Shown: piece after piece, positions 1 through 8,509 of the stretch
How positions within the stretch are numbered: position 1 is the stretch's first letter
How the letters are laid out: the number at the start of each line of letters is the position of its first letter
Source of the DNA: UBA1930 sp943371535
GTDB lineage: Bacteria > Bacteroidota > Bacteroidia > Chitinophagales > Chitinophagaceae
Direction: 5' to 3'
DNA length: 64,000 nucleotides
NCBI GenBank assembly: GCA_943371535.1
Contig: CALRVE020000007.1
Location: forward strand, 60,162-124,161
The notes under the pieces: generated by a model
What the model saw: the letters and a program-made list of their open reading frames with translations, nothing else
Database searches by the model: none
What the model was told of the DNA's origin: nothing
Program-made: the position numbers and the translations under genes

Positions 1-744
1 GAAAAAGCCCACGAAGAAGGTGCAACAATTGTATTAACCAACGCTCCTATTGCTATGCGTATGGGAGAAATCAATAAACTGGCCGAAAAAACCGGCTCTC
101 AAATTATTGCTGCCGATGCAACAAGTGTAGAAGATTTAACCAATCTATTTACCCAATCACAAGAAATTTTGGGTGGAAAAATAGATTTTGTTTTACACTC
201 TATTGGCATGAGTGTAAACATTCGCAAAAAAATTCCTTATACAGAAAGTAATTACGATTATTTTATGAAAGGGATAGACGTAAGTGCAATGTCTTTTCAT
301 AAAATGTTGGCAGTGGCAAAAAAATTAGATGCCATTAACGAATGGGGTAGCGTTGTTGCTTTAAGTTATATGGCAGCACAACGTACATTTCCTTTTTATA
401 CAGATATGGCCGATATTAAAGCTATGCTCGAAAGTATTGCACGTAGCTTTGGCTATCATTATGGTTTAGAGAAAAAAGTTCGTATCAACACTGTATCTCA
501 ATCTCCAACAAAAACAACTGCTGGTACTGGCATTAAAGGCTTTGGCGATTTTTATGATTATGCAAATGCTATTGCTCCATTGGGCAATGCAAGTGCAGAA
601 GATTGTGCCAACTATTGCATTACCTTATTCAGCGATTTAACAAGAATGGTTACCATGCAAAACCTTTTCCATGATGGTGGTTATGTAAATACTGGTGTAA
701 GTGATTACGTAATGACCAAATTAGGTGTTAGTGGCGAAGAATAG
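1..744 (+). CDS. fabI: Enoyl-[acyl-carrier-protein] reductase (FabI-like), 5' end missing
   Basis: NAD(P)H-dependent reductase of the last step in each cycle of type II fatty acid elongation, cytoplasmic. The reading frame is open from base 1, so the N-terminal dinucleotide-binding glycine motif lies outside the window; the first internal Met is at 55. Visible family features are the HSIG segment near base 200, the catalytic Y-x6-K (Tyr in FPFYTDMADIK, near 397-420) and the ending segment with FHDGGYVNTG. The sequence is divergent from the enterobacterial type but keeps the order of motifs of Bacteroidota FabI. It is followed by a strong bidirectional hairpin shared with the convergent sigma factor gene. 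Another SDR reductase is possible but less likely. Confidence 0.85.
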   Translation, partial: EKAHEEGATIVLTNAPIAMRMGEINKLAEKTGSQIIAADATSVEDLTNLFTQSQEILGGKIDFVLHSIGMSVNIRKKIPYTESNYDYFMKGIDVSAMSFHKMLAVAKKLDAINEWGSVVALSYMAAQRTFPFYTDMADIKAMLESIARSFGYHYGLEKKVRINTVSQSPTKTTAGTGIKGFGDFYDYANAIAPLGNASAEDCANYCITLFSDLTRMVTMQNLFHDGGYVNTGVSDYVMTKLGVSGEE

Positions 745-823
745 TTTCTTATGTTACCAGCTGTAGTACTAGTGTTTAGCTGCATTGGCGTCGCACTCTT
801 CAACTATTAGTATACTATTCAAC

Positions 824-854
824 AAAAAGCCGTTACAATTTGTAACGGCTTTTT
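824..854. terminator. Bidirectional intrinsic terminator between fabI and the sigma factor gene
   Basis: A perfect 14-bp stem (aaaaagccgttaca with tgtaacggcttttt) and a 3-nt loop, A-rich on one side and T-rich on the other. It sits between two convergent genes and can serve both. Confidence 0.85.
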
Positions 855-930
855 AATTAGGTTGTCACTCTGCTGAAATAAGGCTATGCAATCAAATAAT
901 TATATGCAGCAGAATGACAGAAGTTGTTGC

Positions 931-1518
931 TTATAAAGCAATTTGTTTTTCTACCATCAACTTGCGTAAGTTAATTAAGCCATAACGCATACGTCCTAAA
1001 GCAGTATTGATGCTGCAATTAGTAACATCGGCAATATCTTTAAAACTCATATCAGCAAAGTGGCGTAATACAATTACTTCACGTTGCTCTTCTGGTAACA
1101 TGTTTAACATTTTACGAACTCTATCATGACTTTGACTAGCCATAATTTTTGTTTCAGCACTTTCTTCAACCACATTAATTACTTCAAAAATGTCTCTGTC
1201 ATCACTAGTTTTAATAGATGGAGAGCGTTTTACTTTTCTAAAGTAATCTACACATAAGTTGTGGCTAATACGTAAAGCCCAAGGTAAAAATTTACCTTCC
1301 TCAGTGTAACGATTGTTTCTTAATGTGTCAATTACTTTAATAAACACATCTTGAAATAAATCTTCGGCTAAGTACTTGTCTTTTACAAGAAATAAAATAG
1401 AAGAGAAAATTTTGTCCTTGTAACGATTTACTAAAATCTCAAGGGCATTTGCATTTCCTTCTTGAAATGCACGGATTAATTGCGTGTCAGTCGCAGCTGT
1501 TAACGTTTTCATAGACAT
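931..1518 (-). CDS. RNA polymerase ECF-type sigma-70 factor
   Basis: Directs RNA polymerase to a subset of promoters. The 195-residue protein has the two-domain ECF layout: sigma-2 at about residues 20-95 (with the RYKDKIF and AEDLFQDVFIKV segments, the -10 recognition and core-binding region) and sigma-4 at about 130-188 (LPEEQREVIVLRHFADMSFKDIA followed by a helix-turn-helix ending in MRYGLINLRK). No anti-sigma gene lies next to it, which is unlike many ECF factors; the general housekeeping-like RpoE/SigW annotation used in Bacteroidota fits. The start at 1518 gives MSMKT; a start at 1512 is equally possible. It is monocistronic and ends at the bidirectional hairpin. Confidence 0.88.
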   Translation of the reverse strand: MSMKTLTAATDTQLIRAFQEGNANALEILVNRYKDKIFSSILFLVKDKYLAEDLFQDVFIKVIDTLRNNRYTEEGKFLPWALRISHNLCVDYFRKVKRSPSIKTSDDRDIFEVINVVEESAETKIMASQSHDRVRKMLNMLPEEQREVIVLRHFADMSFKDIADVTNCSINTALGRMRYGLINLRKLMVEKQIAL

Positions 1519-1871
1519 TTAGGTTTTTGTGTCTGATTAAAATATTAGGATATTTGGATTACGATGTTAATGTACGAGAAGAGAACTTTTGTGGTTTTCA
1601 ACCCTTCGATTAACTTTCGGATATAAAGGTAAGCATGAATTTCATATTTCCAAATTTTGGAACAACTTTTTTTAAAAATATTTTTTCTGAAACCCTTTAC
1701 AGATAAGGCTTTCAGGGTTTTTACTAAACCCAATGTGGTTTTTACTATGCCCCATTTAGGTAATTTTCTATAAATGAGATTTTTTTCAAAAAATATATTT
1801 TCCCCAACTAAGTTTTAATTATTCGAGTATTTAAACCTATCAGTAACATTTTATGTTTACTTTGTTCTAGT
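1519..1871. other. Divergent intergenic region, sigma factor / uvrA
   Basis: This 353-bp AT-rich spacer carries the 5' regions of two divergent genes. A short open frame on the minus strand (1545-1733) has lysine-rich, low-complexity content and no family resemblance, and was not called. A small palindrome around 1648-1660 (ccaaattttgg) is visible. The only promoter-like signal I can point to is the TTACTTTG element just before uvrA, listed separately. Confidence 0.5.
1857..1864 (+). promoter_or_regulatory. Candidate -7 element directly before uvrA
   Basis: TTACTTTG matches the Bacteroidota -7 consensus TAnnTTTG at all but the second position and ends 7 nt before the ATG. If used, the transcript would be leaderless or nearly so. 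No clear -33 TTTG lies at the usual 19-21 nt spacing, so this is a weak call. Confidence 0.3.
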
Positions 1872-4766
1872 ATGGCAACAGCAACAAAAAAGACATTATC
1901 AAGCAATTCATTGGTATCGGTTTCAGACGATATTTATATACAAGGTGCAAGAACACATAATTTAAAAAATGTTTCTGTTCATTTTCCTAGAAACAAGTTT
2001 ATTGTAGTAACCGGCGTTAGTGGCAGTGGAAAATCATCTTTAACCATTGATACATTATTTGCTGAAGGACAAAGACGTTATGCCGAAAGTTTGAGTTCTT
2101 ACGCAAGACAGTTTATGGCAAGAATGGTAAAACCAGATGTTGATTTTATAAAAGGTCTTTGCCCTGCAATTGCTATTGAACAAAAAGTAATTACCCGAAC
2201 TCCAAGAAGCACTGTTGGAAGCATGACAGAAATGTACGATTATCTACGTTTATTTTTTGCAAGAATTGGTAAAACCATTTCTCCTTTAAGTGGCCAAGAA
2301 GTAAAAAAAGATGATGTTGCAGATGTATTAAACGCTATTCAACAATTACAACATGGGGCAAAAGTGGTAATCATCGTTCCATTTAAACAACATGCAAACA
2401 GAGCCATAAGAGAAGAACTGAATATTTTAATGCAGAAAGGATTTAGTAGAATTTATGTGAGAAAGGTGGAAGGTGAAGAAAAAAAGGTAGAAGGTAAAAG
2501 ACAGAAGGTAGAAGGCGAAAATTATATTGCTGAACTTATAAGAATAGAGGAACTATTAGAATTAAGTGATAGTGAATTAAATTTAAAACTCACTACTCAC
2601 CATTCACAACTCACCACTCACGTTTTAATAGATAGAATTGTTACTAAAGATTTTGATGAAGATGATATTCATCGTTTAAGCGATTCTATTGGTACTGCAT
2701 TTTATGAAGGAGAAGGTGAATTATTTGTTGAGGTTAATGGAACTCAGTTACTACATTTCAGCAATAAATTTGAATTAGATGGAATTGTTTTTGAAGAACC
2801 TGTTCCAAATTTATTTTCATTCAATAATCCATTTGGTGCATGTCCTACTTGTGAAGGCTTTAGTCAGGTTTTAGGAATTGATGAAGACTTAGTAATTCCC
2901 GATAAAAGATTAAGTGTATTTGAAGGAGCAGTTGCCCCTTGGAAAGGTGAAAAACTTAGTGCATGGAAAGACATGTTTATTAGAAACGCAAAAGGCTTTC
3001 CAATACATAAGCCCATTGCCGATTTAACCACAGAACAATATGAACAACTTTGGAAAGGTTATGGAAGTGCATATGGTATTGATGATTTTTTTAAAGAAGT
3101 AGAAGCCAATTTATACAAAGTTCAATATAGAGTATTATTAAGTAGATACAGAGGCCGAACTAACTGCCCTACTTGTAAAGGTTATCGTTTACGCAAAGAA
3201 GCCTTGTATGTAAAAGTAGCAGGTAACCATATTGGAGAATTGTGTGCTATGCAAACCAAAGATTTAAAAATTTGGTTCGATGAATTAAGGCTGACAGAAC
3301 ACGACCAGCAAGTTGCAAAAAGAATTTTAATAGAACTCAATCAACGTTTACAAACATTAATTGATGTTGGCTTAGGATATCTTACTTTAAATAGATTGGC
3401 CAATAGTTTAAGTGGTGGCGAAAGCCAACGTATACAACTTACGAGAAGCTTAGGTTCTAATCTTACCAATTCATTGTACATATTAGATGAACCAAGCATT
3501 GGTTTACACAGTAGAGATACAGAAAAGTTAATTGGTGTACTAAAGTCGTTAAGAGATTTAGGTAATACTGTCGTAGTGGTAGAACATGATGAGATGATGA
3601 TGAGAGAAGCTGACTATATTATTGATATGGGACCACTAGCCTCTCATTTAGGAGGTGAAGTGGTTGCGGCAGGCAATTACAAAGAGTTAATAGCTCATCC
3701 AGAAAGCTTAACAGGTAAATACTTAAGTAGAGAATATTGTATTGAAGCTCCTAAGCAACTTAGAAAATGGAATAACAGTATCACTATTACGGGAGCAAGA
3801 CAAAACAATTTAAAAGATATTACAGTTCAGTTTCCATTAAATATTATGTGTGTAGTAAGTGGAGTAAGTGGAAGCGGAAAAACAACCTTGGTGAAACAAA
3901 TTTTATATCCTGCATTGCAAAAAATAAAAGGAGAGTTTGCCGATAAAGTAGGATTTCACAAAAGTATTACTGGCGATATTGACACCATTACTCAAATAGA
4001 ATTAATTGATCAAAATCCTATTGGAAAATCATCTCGTAGCAATCCAGTTACTTATATCAAAGCATACGATGAAATAAGAGATGTGTATTCAAAACATCCC
4101 ATGTCTAAAACAAGAGGATTTTTGCCCAAACATTTTTCATTTAACGTAGATGGAGGCAGATGTGATGCATGTAAAGGAGAAGGTGAGCAAGTAGTAGAAA
4201 TGCAATTCTTAGCCGATGTACATTTAACCTGCGAAGTGTGCAAGGGCAAACGTTTTAAAGAAGAAGTATTGGAAGTAAATGTACATGGCAAAAATATTCA
4301 TGATGTTTTAGAAATGAGTGTGGATGAAGCGATAGAGTTTTTTGGTAAACAAAAAGAAACTGCTGCAATTGCTAAAGCCATACAACCGTTGCAAGATGTT
4401 GGTTTGGGCTATATTAAATTGGGTCAAAGTTCCGATACATTATCAGGCGGTGAAGCTCAACGTGTAAAGTTGGCTAGCTTTTTAGGTAAAGGAAAAGGTA
4501 GTGGAAATATATTATTTATTTTTGATGAACCCACAACAGGTTTACACTTTCATGATATTAAAAAATTATTGGCATCTTTCAATGCATTAATTGAGCAAGG
4601 CCACTCATTGGTAATTATTGAGCACAATACCGATGTAATCAAAAGTGCCGATTGGGTGATAGATTTAGGAGCAGAAGCAGGTGATTTAGGCGGCAACTTA
4701 GTATTTGCAGGCATACCAAAAGAATTAAAGAAAGTAAAAGAAAGTTATACTGGTAGATTTTTGTAA
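1872..4766 (+). CDS. uvrA: Excinuclease ABC subunit A (UvrA)
   Basis: Damage-sensing ATPase of nucleotide excision repair; it loads UvrB on DNA. The 964-residue protein has two ABC-type ATPase modules: Walker A GVSGSGKS at about residues 48-55 and GVSGSGKTT near 665, each with an LSGGE signature (LANSLSGGESQR and SDTLSGGEAQR), plus zinc-binding Cys pairs (CPTC, CPTCKG, CDACKGEG, CEVCKGKR). Two repeat-like stretches interrupt the UvrB-binding region at about residues 198-216 and 240-251; see the finding. Many Bacteroidota carry more than one UvrA, so this could be a second copy. It is monocistronic, with a start ATG immediately after a -7-like element. It lies convergent to the YhcH-like gene. 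Confidence 0.95.
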   Translation: MATATKKTLSSNSLVSVSDDIYIQGARTHNLKNVSVHFPRNKFIVVTGVSGSGKSSLTIDTLFAEGQRRYAESLSSYARQFMARMVKPDVDFIKGLCPAIAIEQKVITRTPRSTVGSMTEMYDYLRLFFARIGKTISPLSGQEVKKDDVADVLNAIQQLQHGAKVVIIVPFKQHANRAIREELNILMQKGFSRIYVRKVEGEEKKVEGKRQKVEGENYIAELIRIEELLELSDSELNLKLTTHHSQLTTHVLIDRIVTKDFDEDDIHRLSDSIGTAFYEGEGELFVEVNGTQLLHFSNKFELDGIVFEEPVPNLFSFNNPFGACPTCEGFSQVLGIDEDLVIPDKRLSVFEGAVAPWKGEKLSAWKDMFIRNAKGFPIHKPIADLTTEQYEQLWKGYGSAYGIDDFFKEVEANLYKVQYRVLLSRYRGRTNCPTCKGYRLRKEALYVKVAGNHIGELCAMQTKDLKIWFDELRLTEHDQQVAKRILIELNQRLQTLIDVGLGYLTLNRLANSLSGGESQRIQLTRSLGSNLTNSLYILDEPSIGLHSRDTEKLIGVLKSLRDLGNTVVVVEHDEMMMREADYIIDMGPLASHLGGEVVAAGNYKELIAHPESLTGKYLSREYCIEAPKQLRKWNNSITITGARQNNLKDITVQFPLNIMCVVSGVSGSGKTTLVKQILYPALQKIKGEFADKVGFHKSITGDIDTITQIELIDQNPIGKSSRSNPVTYIKAYDEIRDVYSKHPMSKTRGFLPKHFSFNVDGGRCDACKGEGEQVVEMQFLADVHLTCEVCKGKRFKEEVLEVNVHGKNIHDVLEMSVDEAIEFFGKQKETAAIAKAIQPLQDVGLGYIKLGQSSDTLSGGEAQRVKLASFLGKGKGSGNILFIFDEPTTGLHFHDIKKLLASFNALIEQGHSLVIIEHNTDVIKSADWVIDLGAEAGDLGGNLVFAGIPKELKKVKESYTGRFL
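2464..2515. repeat. Direct repeat ggtagaagg-type inside uvrA
   Basis: Three imperfect copies of a unit reading roughly aaggtagaaggtgaa lie in frame and encode KVEGEEKKVEGKRQKVEG. Purine-rich direct repeats like this are normally intergenic in Bacteroidota (from general familiarity, not checked here). Confidence 0.7.
2587..2622. repeat. Direct repeat actcacYa-type inside uvrA
   Basis: Four imperfect copies of an 8-9 bp unit (ctcactactcac, cattcacaactcac, cactcac) lie in frame and encode LTTHHSQLTTH. The same word is, as I recall, a common intergenic repeat in this phylum. It differs sharply in composition from the flanking uvrA sequence. Confidence 0.7.
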
Positions 4767-5098
4767 TGCCATTCAACTGCTATTTACACTGCTTTAGTAT
4801 TTTTTTCTAACTTACTTTTCATTTCTACAATGATACTTTCTAAAAAGTACTTTCACTCATACTATTATTATACTGTATTTTTTATCATAACCTTATTATT
4901 AATTTTTTTAAATCTCTAGGCTAAAATATTACGCTGTATTCAAATAATGCTTTATTTAAAAGAATTTCTAATTTTGAAAATGTTGTAAACTAAACTTAAG
5001 CCTACCAACTCTAGGTGGAGTATATGGAGCTAAGAAACTGAGAGATAAAAAATTACGATTGAAGAAATAAGTTAGCAATTACAAGTAAGAGTAAATAC
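4767..5098. other. Convergent intergenic region after uvrA, no gene seen
   Basis: AT-rich spacer with several stop codons in all frames. A short stretch near 5000-5020 (taccaactctaggtgga) can form a weak hairpin. I see no tRNA-like or riboswitch-like arrangement. Confidence 0.5.
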
Positions 5099-5099
5099 A

Positions 5100-5133
5100 C
5101 AAAAATCCCAATATTTGATGATTGGGATTTTTG
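5100..5133. terminator. Bidirectional terminator, uvrA / YhcH-like gene
   Basis: A perfect 13-bp stem, caaaaatcccaat with attgggatttttg, and an 8-nt loop, with A/T tracts on both flanks, located between convergent genes. Confidence 0.85.
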
Positions 5134-5166
5134 TTTGAATAAGCTTTGTTATTATTAAAGTTCAAA

Positions 5167-5622
5167 TTAAATTTTTACTTTAATCACCAATTTTCTTATT
5201 GGCTGATCATCTACATTAATCATTGGACTATGTACATCTTCGGGATAAAAAATTACAAATTGATTATTGGTTAAACCAAAGTACATATCTGGTGCATCGG
5301 CATAAAAACTTACATCTTTTTCGGCATTGTATTCTCCTTTTAGTTGAGTGCAAGTACCACGAGATTTCCAGCCAATGGTTTCTTTACCTCTAATACAAAC
5401 TTGTATGTCGATATTTTTATTATGACATTCAAACTTAGCATCACTTTCGGCTGCAGTAACGCCATTTTTATCGGAGAAAATTGCTTTTAATCCATCGGCA
5501 ATATCGTATTTACCAATTTCAATATTATTTAAATCTGTGCTTATAATGTAAGCAATAGCTTGTGCAAATAATGGGTGCAGGCTTGCGTATTTTTCTATAT
5601 TGTCTAAATGATCGAGTATCAT
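5167..5622 (-). CDS. YhcH/YjgK/YiaL family protein (DUF386)
   Basis: Small cupin-like family often found beside genes for sialic acid, uronate or other sugar-acid catabolism; a sugar isomerase or mutarotase-like role has been proposed for relatives, but the reaction is not settled. The 151-residue protein begins MILDHLDNIEKY and shows the family's metal-binding pattern: E-x-H in the KFECHNKNIDIQ segment and a late His in FYPEDVHSP. Length matches the family. It is transcribed in the same direction as the upstream 2-keto-3-deoxygluconate kinase, but a terminator and about 240 bp separate them, so they are probably separate transcripts. The pairing still suggests a role in sugar-acid metabolism. 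Confidence 0.85.
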   Translation of the reverse strand: MILDHLDNIEKYASLHPLFAQAIAYIISTDLNNIEIGKYDIADGLKAIFSDKNGVTAAESDAKFECHNKNIDIQVCIRGKETIGWKSRGTCTQLKGEYNAEKDVSFYADAPDMYFGLTNNQFVIFYPEDVHSPMINVDDQPIRKLVIKVKI

Positions 5623-5639
5623 AATAGTAGAGGTTTAAA

Positions 5640-5760
5640 GTTTAATGTTGAAGGTTTAAAGTTCAATAAAGTTATGTTGTACATCCCGATAGTTATCGGG
5701 AGTTCGATACTTCGGTATTGAGCTTAGTCGAAATACGCTCAGTACAGACTACAAGAAAGT
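5640..5760. repeat. Cluster of intergenic repeats, with palindrome cccgatagttatcggg
   Basis: Contains a direct repeat (ggtttaaagttYaat twice, 5632-5668), the 16-bp palindrome cccgatagttatcggg at 5685-5700 (a near copy lies at 45411-45425), and a segment with gagcttagtcgaaatacgctcag related to the gagcgaagtcga words at 19627-19712 and 35919-35936. Confidence 0.7.
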
Positions 5761-5794
5761 TTCATTCATATTCTTCAGCTTGATACAAAAAGAA

Positions 5795-5829
5795 AAAATC
5801 CGCCACACAAATGTTGAAAGGCGGATTTT
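5795..5829 (-). terminator. Terminator after kdgK
   Basis: Stem aaaatccgcc with ggcggatttt and a 15-nt loop, lying just beyond the stop codon of the leftward kinase gene. Confidence 0.7.
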
Positions 5830-5841
5830 AATATTCTATAA

Positions 5842-5863
5842 TCCCCCTTTAGGGGTTAGGGGC
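5842..5863. repeat. CCCCTTTAGGGG palindromic repeat abutting the kdgK stop codon
   Basis: The word tcccccttt-aggggttaggggc ends on the base before the kdgK stop codon. Two related copies, in inverted orientation to each other, bound the iscU-iscA spacer (12383-12402 and 12446-12465). Confidence 0.75.
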
Positions 5864-6889
5864 TTAACGCTGAACACGTCCGCTACCATCGCCTTTAACC
5901 AATTCTTTAACCTCAGTTAAAGTTGCATGGTTTAAATCGCCTGGAATAGTGTGTTTTAAAGCACTTGCGGCAACACCAAATTCAGCAGCATCGGCCATTG
6001 GCATACCTGTAACTAAACCATAAATTAAACCACTTGCAAAACTATCGCCACTTCCAACTCTATCAACAATACGAACATTGTATTCTTTGGTATGATAAAA
6101 ATCGGTTCCATCATATACCAAAGCACTCCATCCATTGTCACTAGCACTATGGCTTTCACGTAAAGATGATGCGATAAATTTGAAACCAAATTTTGCTTTC
6201 ATTTGTCCAAAAATATCTTTGAAACCATCTAAGTTTAATTCACCTTTGGTTACATCGGTATCAGCAGCTTTAAAACCTAAACACAAATCAGCATCTTCTT
6301 CGTTACCAATACATACATCTACAAAATGGCAAAGTTCCGTCATTACTTCACGAGCTTTTTCTTTAGTCCATAATTTTTTACGGAAGTTCAAATCGATACT
6401 TGTAGTAATACCCTTTGCTTTAGCAGCTTTTAAAGCAGCCAAAGTAAGAGCAGCAGCTTTATCGCTTAATGCAGGTGTAATACCAGTGGTATGAAACCAA
6501 TCGGCACCATCAAAAATTTTATCCCAATCAAATTCACTTGCATCTACATCGGCAATAGATGCACCAGCTCTATCATATACTACTTGAGATGCTCTCATAG
6601 ATGCACCAGTTTCTAAGAAATAAATTCCTAAGCGGTCGCCACCACGAGCAACAAATTGTGTATCTACACCATAACGACGTAAATGATTAATAGCACTTTG
6701 ACCAATAGGATTATTAGGTACTTTAGAAACAAAGGTTCCGTTTAAACCATAGTTACAAAGAGCAGCAGAAACGTTTGCTTCTCCACCACCATAGGTGATG
6801 TCGAAAGTATCGGCTTGTACAAAACGTTTAAAATCTGGCGTTGATAAACGCAGCATAATCTCTCCAAGAGTTACAACTTTTTTAGACAT
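5864..6889 (-). CDS. kdgK: 2-keto-3-deoxygluconate kinase (PfkB family)
   Basis: Phosphorylates 2-keto-3-deoxygluconate (KDG) to KDPG, the step where uronate degradation meets the Entner-Doudoroff pathway. The 341-residue protein shows the PfkB signatures: GGGEANVSAAL near residue 35 and the catalytic DRVGSGDSFASGLIYG near 280 with the general-base Asp. The sequence pattern (VTLGEIMLRLSTP start, SIDLNFRKKLW) fits sugar-acid rather than ribose or fructose kinases. It could complete the pathway served by the kduI operon at 24138-26812, about 17 kb away. The start at 6889 lies about 55 nt from a good promoter candidate. Confidence 0.88.
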   Translation of the reverse strand: MSKKVVTLGEIMLRLSTPDFKRFVQADTFDITYGGGEANVSAALCNYGLNGTFVSKVPNNPIGQSAINHLRRYGVDTQFVARGGDRLGIYFLETGASMRASQVVYDRAGASIADVDASEFDWDKIFDGADWFHTTGITPALSDKAAALTLAALKAAKAKGITTSIDLNFRKKLWTKEKAREVMTELCHFVDVCIGNEEDADLCLGFKAADTDVTKGELNLDGFKDIFGQMKAKFGFKFIASSLRESHSASDNGWSALVYDGTDFYHTKEYNVRIVDRVGSGDSFASGLIYGLVTGMPMADAAEFGVAASALKHTIPGDLNHATLTEVKELVKGDGSGRVQR

Positions 6890-6951
6890 TGTTTAAATGC
6901 TTTAAATGAATGATTAAAGTAATTGTGGTAATAGCTAAGCAGGCAAGGATG

Positions 6952-6981
6952 CAAAAGTACAAGTAAAATAGAATAGATAAA
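6952..6981 (-). promoter_or_regulatory. Candidate promoter of kdgK
   Basis: On the minus strand, TACTTTTG (plus 6952-6959) fits the -7 consensus TAnnTTTG; TTTA (plus 6978-6981) stands 18 nt upstream in place of the -33 TTTG. It leaves a leader of about 55 nt. Confidence 0.45.
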
Positions 6982-7082
6982 CAGTTGAATAAAAAATCAA
7001 TGAAAACGATTGCGTAACGCATTTAAGTTGAAAATTCTATCAATATCTACTAAACATTTTAATAGTTGTAAAATCTTGACAT

Positions 7083-7149
7083 CAGTTGATTAAAATACGT
7101 ATTTCTTGGTATTGGTAGCAGTTGAATTAAGCTTTACTTAGCAGTTGAA
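7083..7149. repeat. Repeated CAGTTGA words before the WG-repeat genes
   Basis: CAGTTGAT at 7083-7090 and CAGTTGAA at 7119-7126 and 7142-7149; the last two lie in a perfect 14-bp direct repeat, tagcagttgaatta, at 7116-7129 and 7139-7152. A fourth copy is at 6982-6989. It could be a regulator-binding array; no regulator is identified. Confidence 0.45.
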
Positions 7150-7166
7150 TTATAAATGAAAATTGT

Positions 7167-8471
7167 ATGAAGAAAATAGTTGTTTTTTCAATAGTCTTAC
7201 TAACGTTACAATCAAGTATGTATGCACAAAATGCAATACCCATATATTTCTCTAAGTTAGGTGCTTATGCATTTGCAAACAAGATCACTAAACAACCAAT
7301 AAAGCCAATAGTACAGTTTGATAAAGCTGTGTACTTGGGTTTTGGTTTTTGGGCTGTAGACAATGGTTCAAGCACTTTAGATAGTAGACAAGCCCTTTTT
7401 GATTATAAAGGAAAGCAATTAACGGATTTTAAGTATAAAAACATTTATAGCATGTTCGAGAAATCTCCACTATTAAAGTTTGAAGAAAATGAAAAATATG
7501 GTTTGATAGACACGTTTGGCAAAGAAGTATGTGCAGCAAAATATCAATTTATAGATATTAACCCAAAAGAAGGGTTACATAAAGTAAGAATGAACAAAAA
7601 AGATGGTTTTGTAAATAATGCAGGAAAGAAAATAATACCTTGTAAATACTTTAAAGTAACTGATTTTTCAGAGGGTTTGGCATTGGTAGATGAAACTAAA
7701 GAAGGAGAAGAATTTAAATCGGTTTATTATATTGACAAAACCGGGAAAACCGCCTTGAGTCCTGCTTTTAAAAGAATTGAAGACATTGGATTATTTAAAG
7801 AAGGATTAGCTGCAATAAAATGTTATTGGAAAGATAATAGCTATGGTACTTATGGGTTTATTGACGATAAAGGAAATATGAAAATTGAACCCACCTTTAC
7901 AAGCATTTTTCCTGTTGAAGATGCATTTAAAAATGGTTATGCTAAATATGATACATATATCTATGATAAAATATCACAAAAACATAAATCTGTGAGTGGT
8001 ATTATTAATAAAAGTGGAGAAATAGTTATTGAAGCAAAATATACATATATCAATTTTATAGGTAATGATATGTTTCGTGTTAAAAAAGATAGTTCATATG
8101 GCATAATATCTAGCTCAGGTAAAATTATTGTTCCTTTAAAGTATAAAGAAGTTTGGGCTTACTCTTACGATAAAAAACAATTTATTGTACATGATAATAA
8201 CCAACACTTTATTGTTGATTCATTAAACAATATCATAAAGACTTTTAAAAAGCAATACGACCGCTTAACTAGAGTAGGAGAAAGTGTTGGAATATTTAGA
8301 GTTAAGCAAGGTAAAAATGAAATGTTTATTAACGAACAAGAAGAGGTGATTGTTGAAATTGAAAGCCATGCATTTAGAAATGAAATTACGTTTCATACTG
8401 ATTTTATAATTGTAAGACAAGGTAGCAGAGAACGTTTCTATGATTTAACTGGCAAAGAATTTAGAGAATAA
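7167..8471 (+). CDS. Exported WG-repeat protein
   Basis: Function unknown. The 434-residue protein starts with a signal peptide (MKKIVVFSIVLLTLQSSMYAQ, cleavage after AQ likely) and then consists of WG repeats (PF14903): repeating blocks of about 35-50 residues such as KYGLIDTFGKEV, KDGFVNNAGKKIIP, YGFIDDKGNMKIEP, SGIINKSGEIVIEAKY and YGIISSSGKIIVPLKY. Such repeats are thought to form beta-rich binding surfaces in the periplasm or at the cell surface. Its stop codon overlaps an alternative start of the following paralogue, so the two are almost certainly co-transcribed. Confidence 0.85.
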   Translation: MKKIVVFSIVLLTLQSSMYAQNAIPIYFSKLGAYAFANKITKQPIKPIVQFDKAVYLGFGFWAVDNGSSTLDSRQALFDYKGKQLTDFKYKNIYSMFEKSPLLKFEENEKYGLIDTFGKEVCAAKYQFIDINPKEGLHKVRMNKKDGFVNNAGKKIIPCKYFKVTDFSEGLALVDETKEGEEFKSVYYIDKTGKTALSPAFKRIEDIGLFKEGLAAIKCYWKDNSYGTYGFIDDKGNMKIEPTFTSIFPVEDAFKNGYAKYDTYIYDKISQKHKSVSGIINKSGEIVIEAKYTYINFIGNDMFRVKKDSSYGIISSSGKIIVPLKYKEVWAYSYDKKQFIVHDNNQHFIVDSLNNIIKTFKKQYDRLTRVGESVGIFRVKQGKNEMFINEQEEVIVEIESHAFRNEITFHTDFIIVRQGSRERFYDLTGKEFRE

Positions 8472-8509
8472 TGAATAACCCATTTACAAAAAACAAATAC
8501 TACATATTT

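Noticed and set aside
1545..1733. 62-residue open frame on the minus strand
   Set aside because: Low-complexity, no signal peptide or family resemblance, and it lies in the promoter region of the sigma factor gene.
4990..5040. Possible structured RNA or riboswitch (taccaactctaggtgga)
   Set aside because: Only a weak hairpin, located between convergent gene ends where a riboswitch would have no target.
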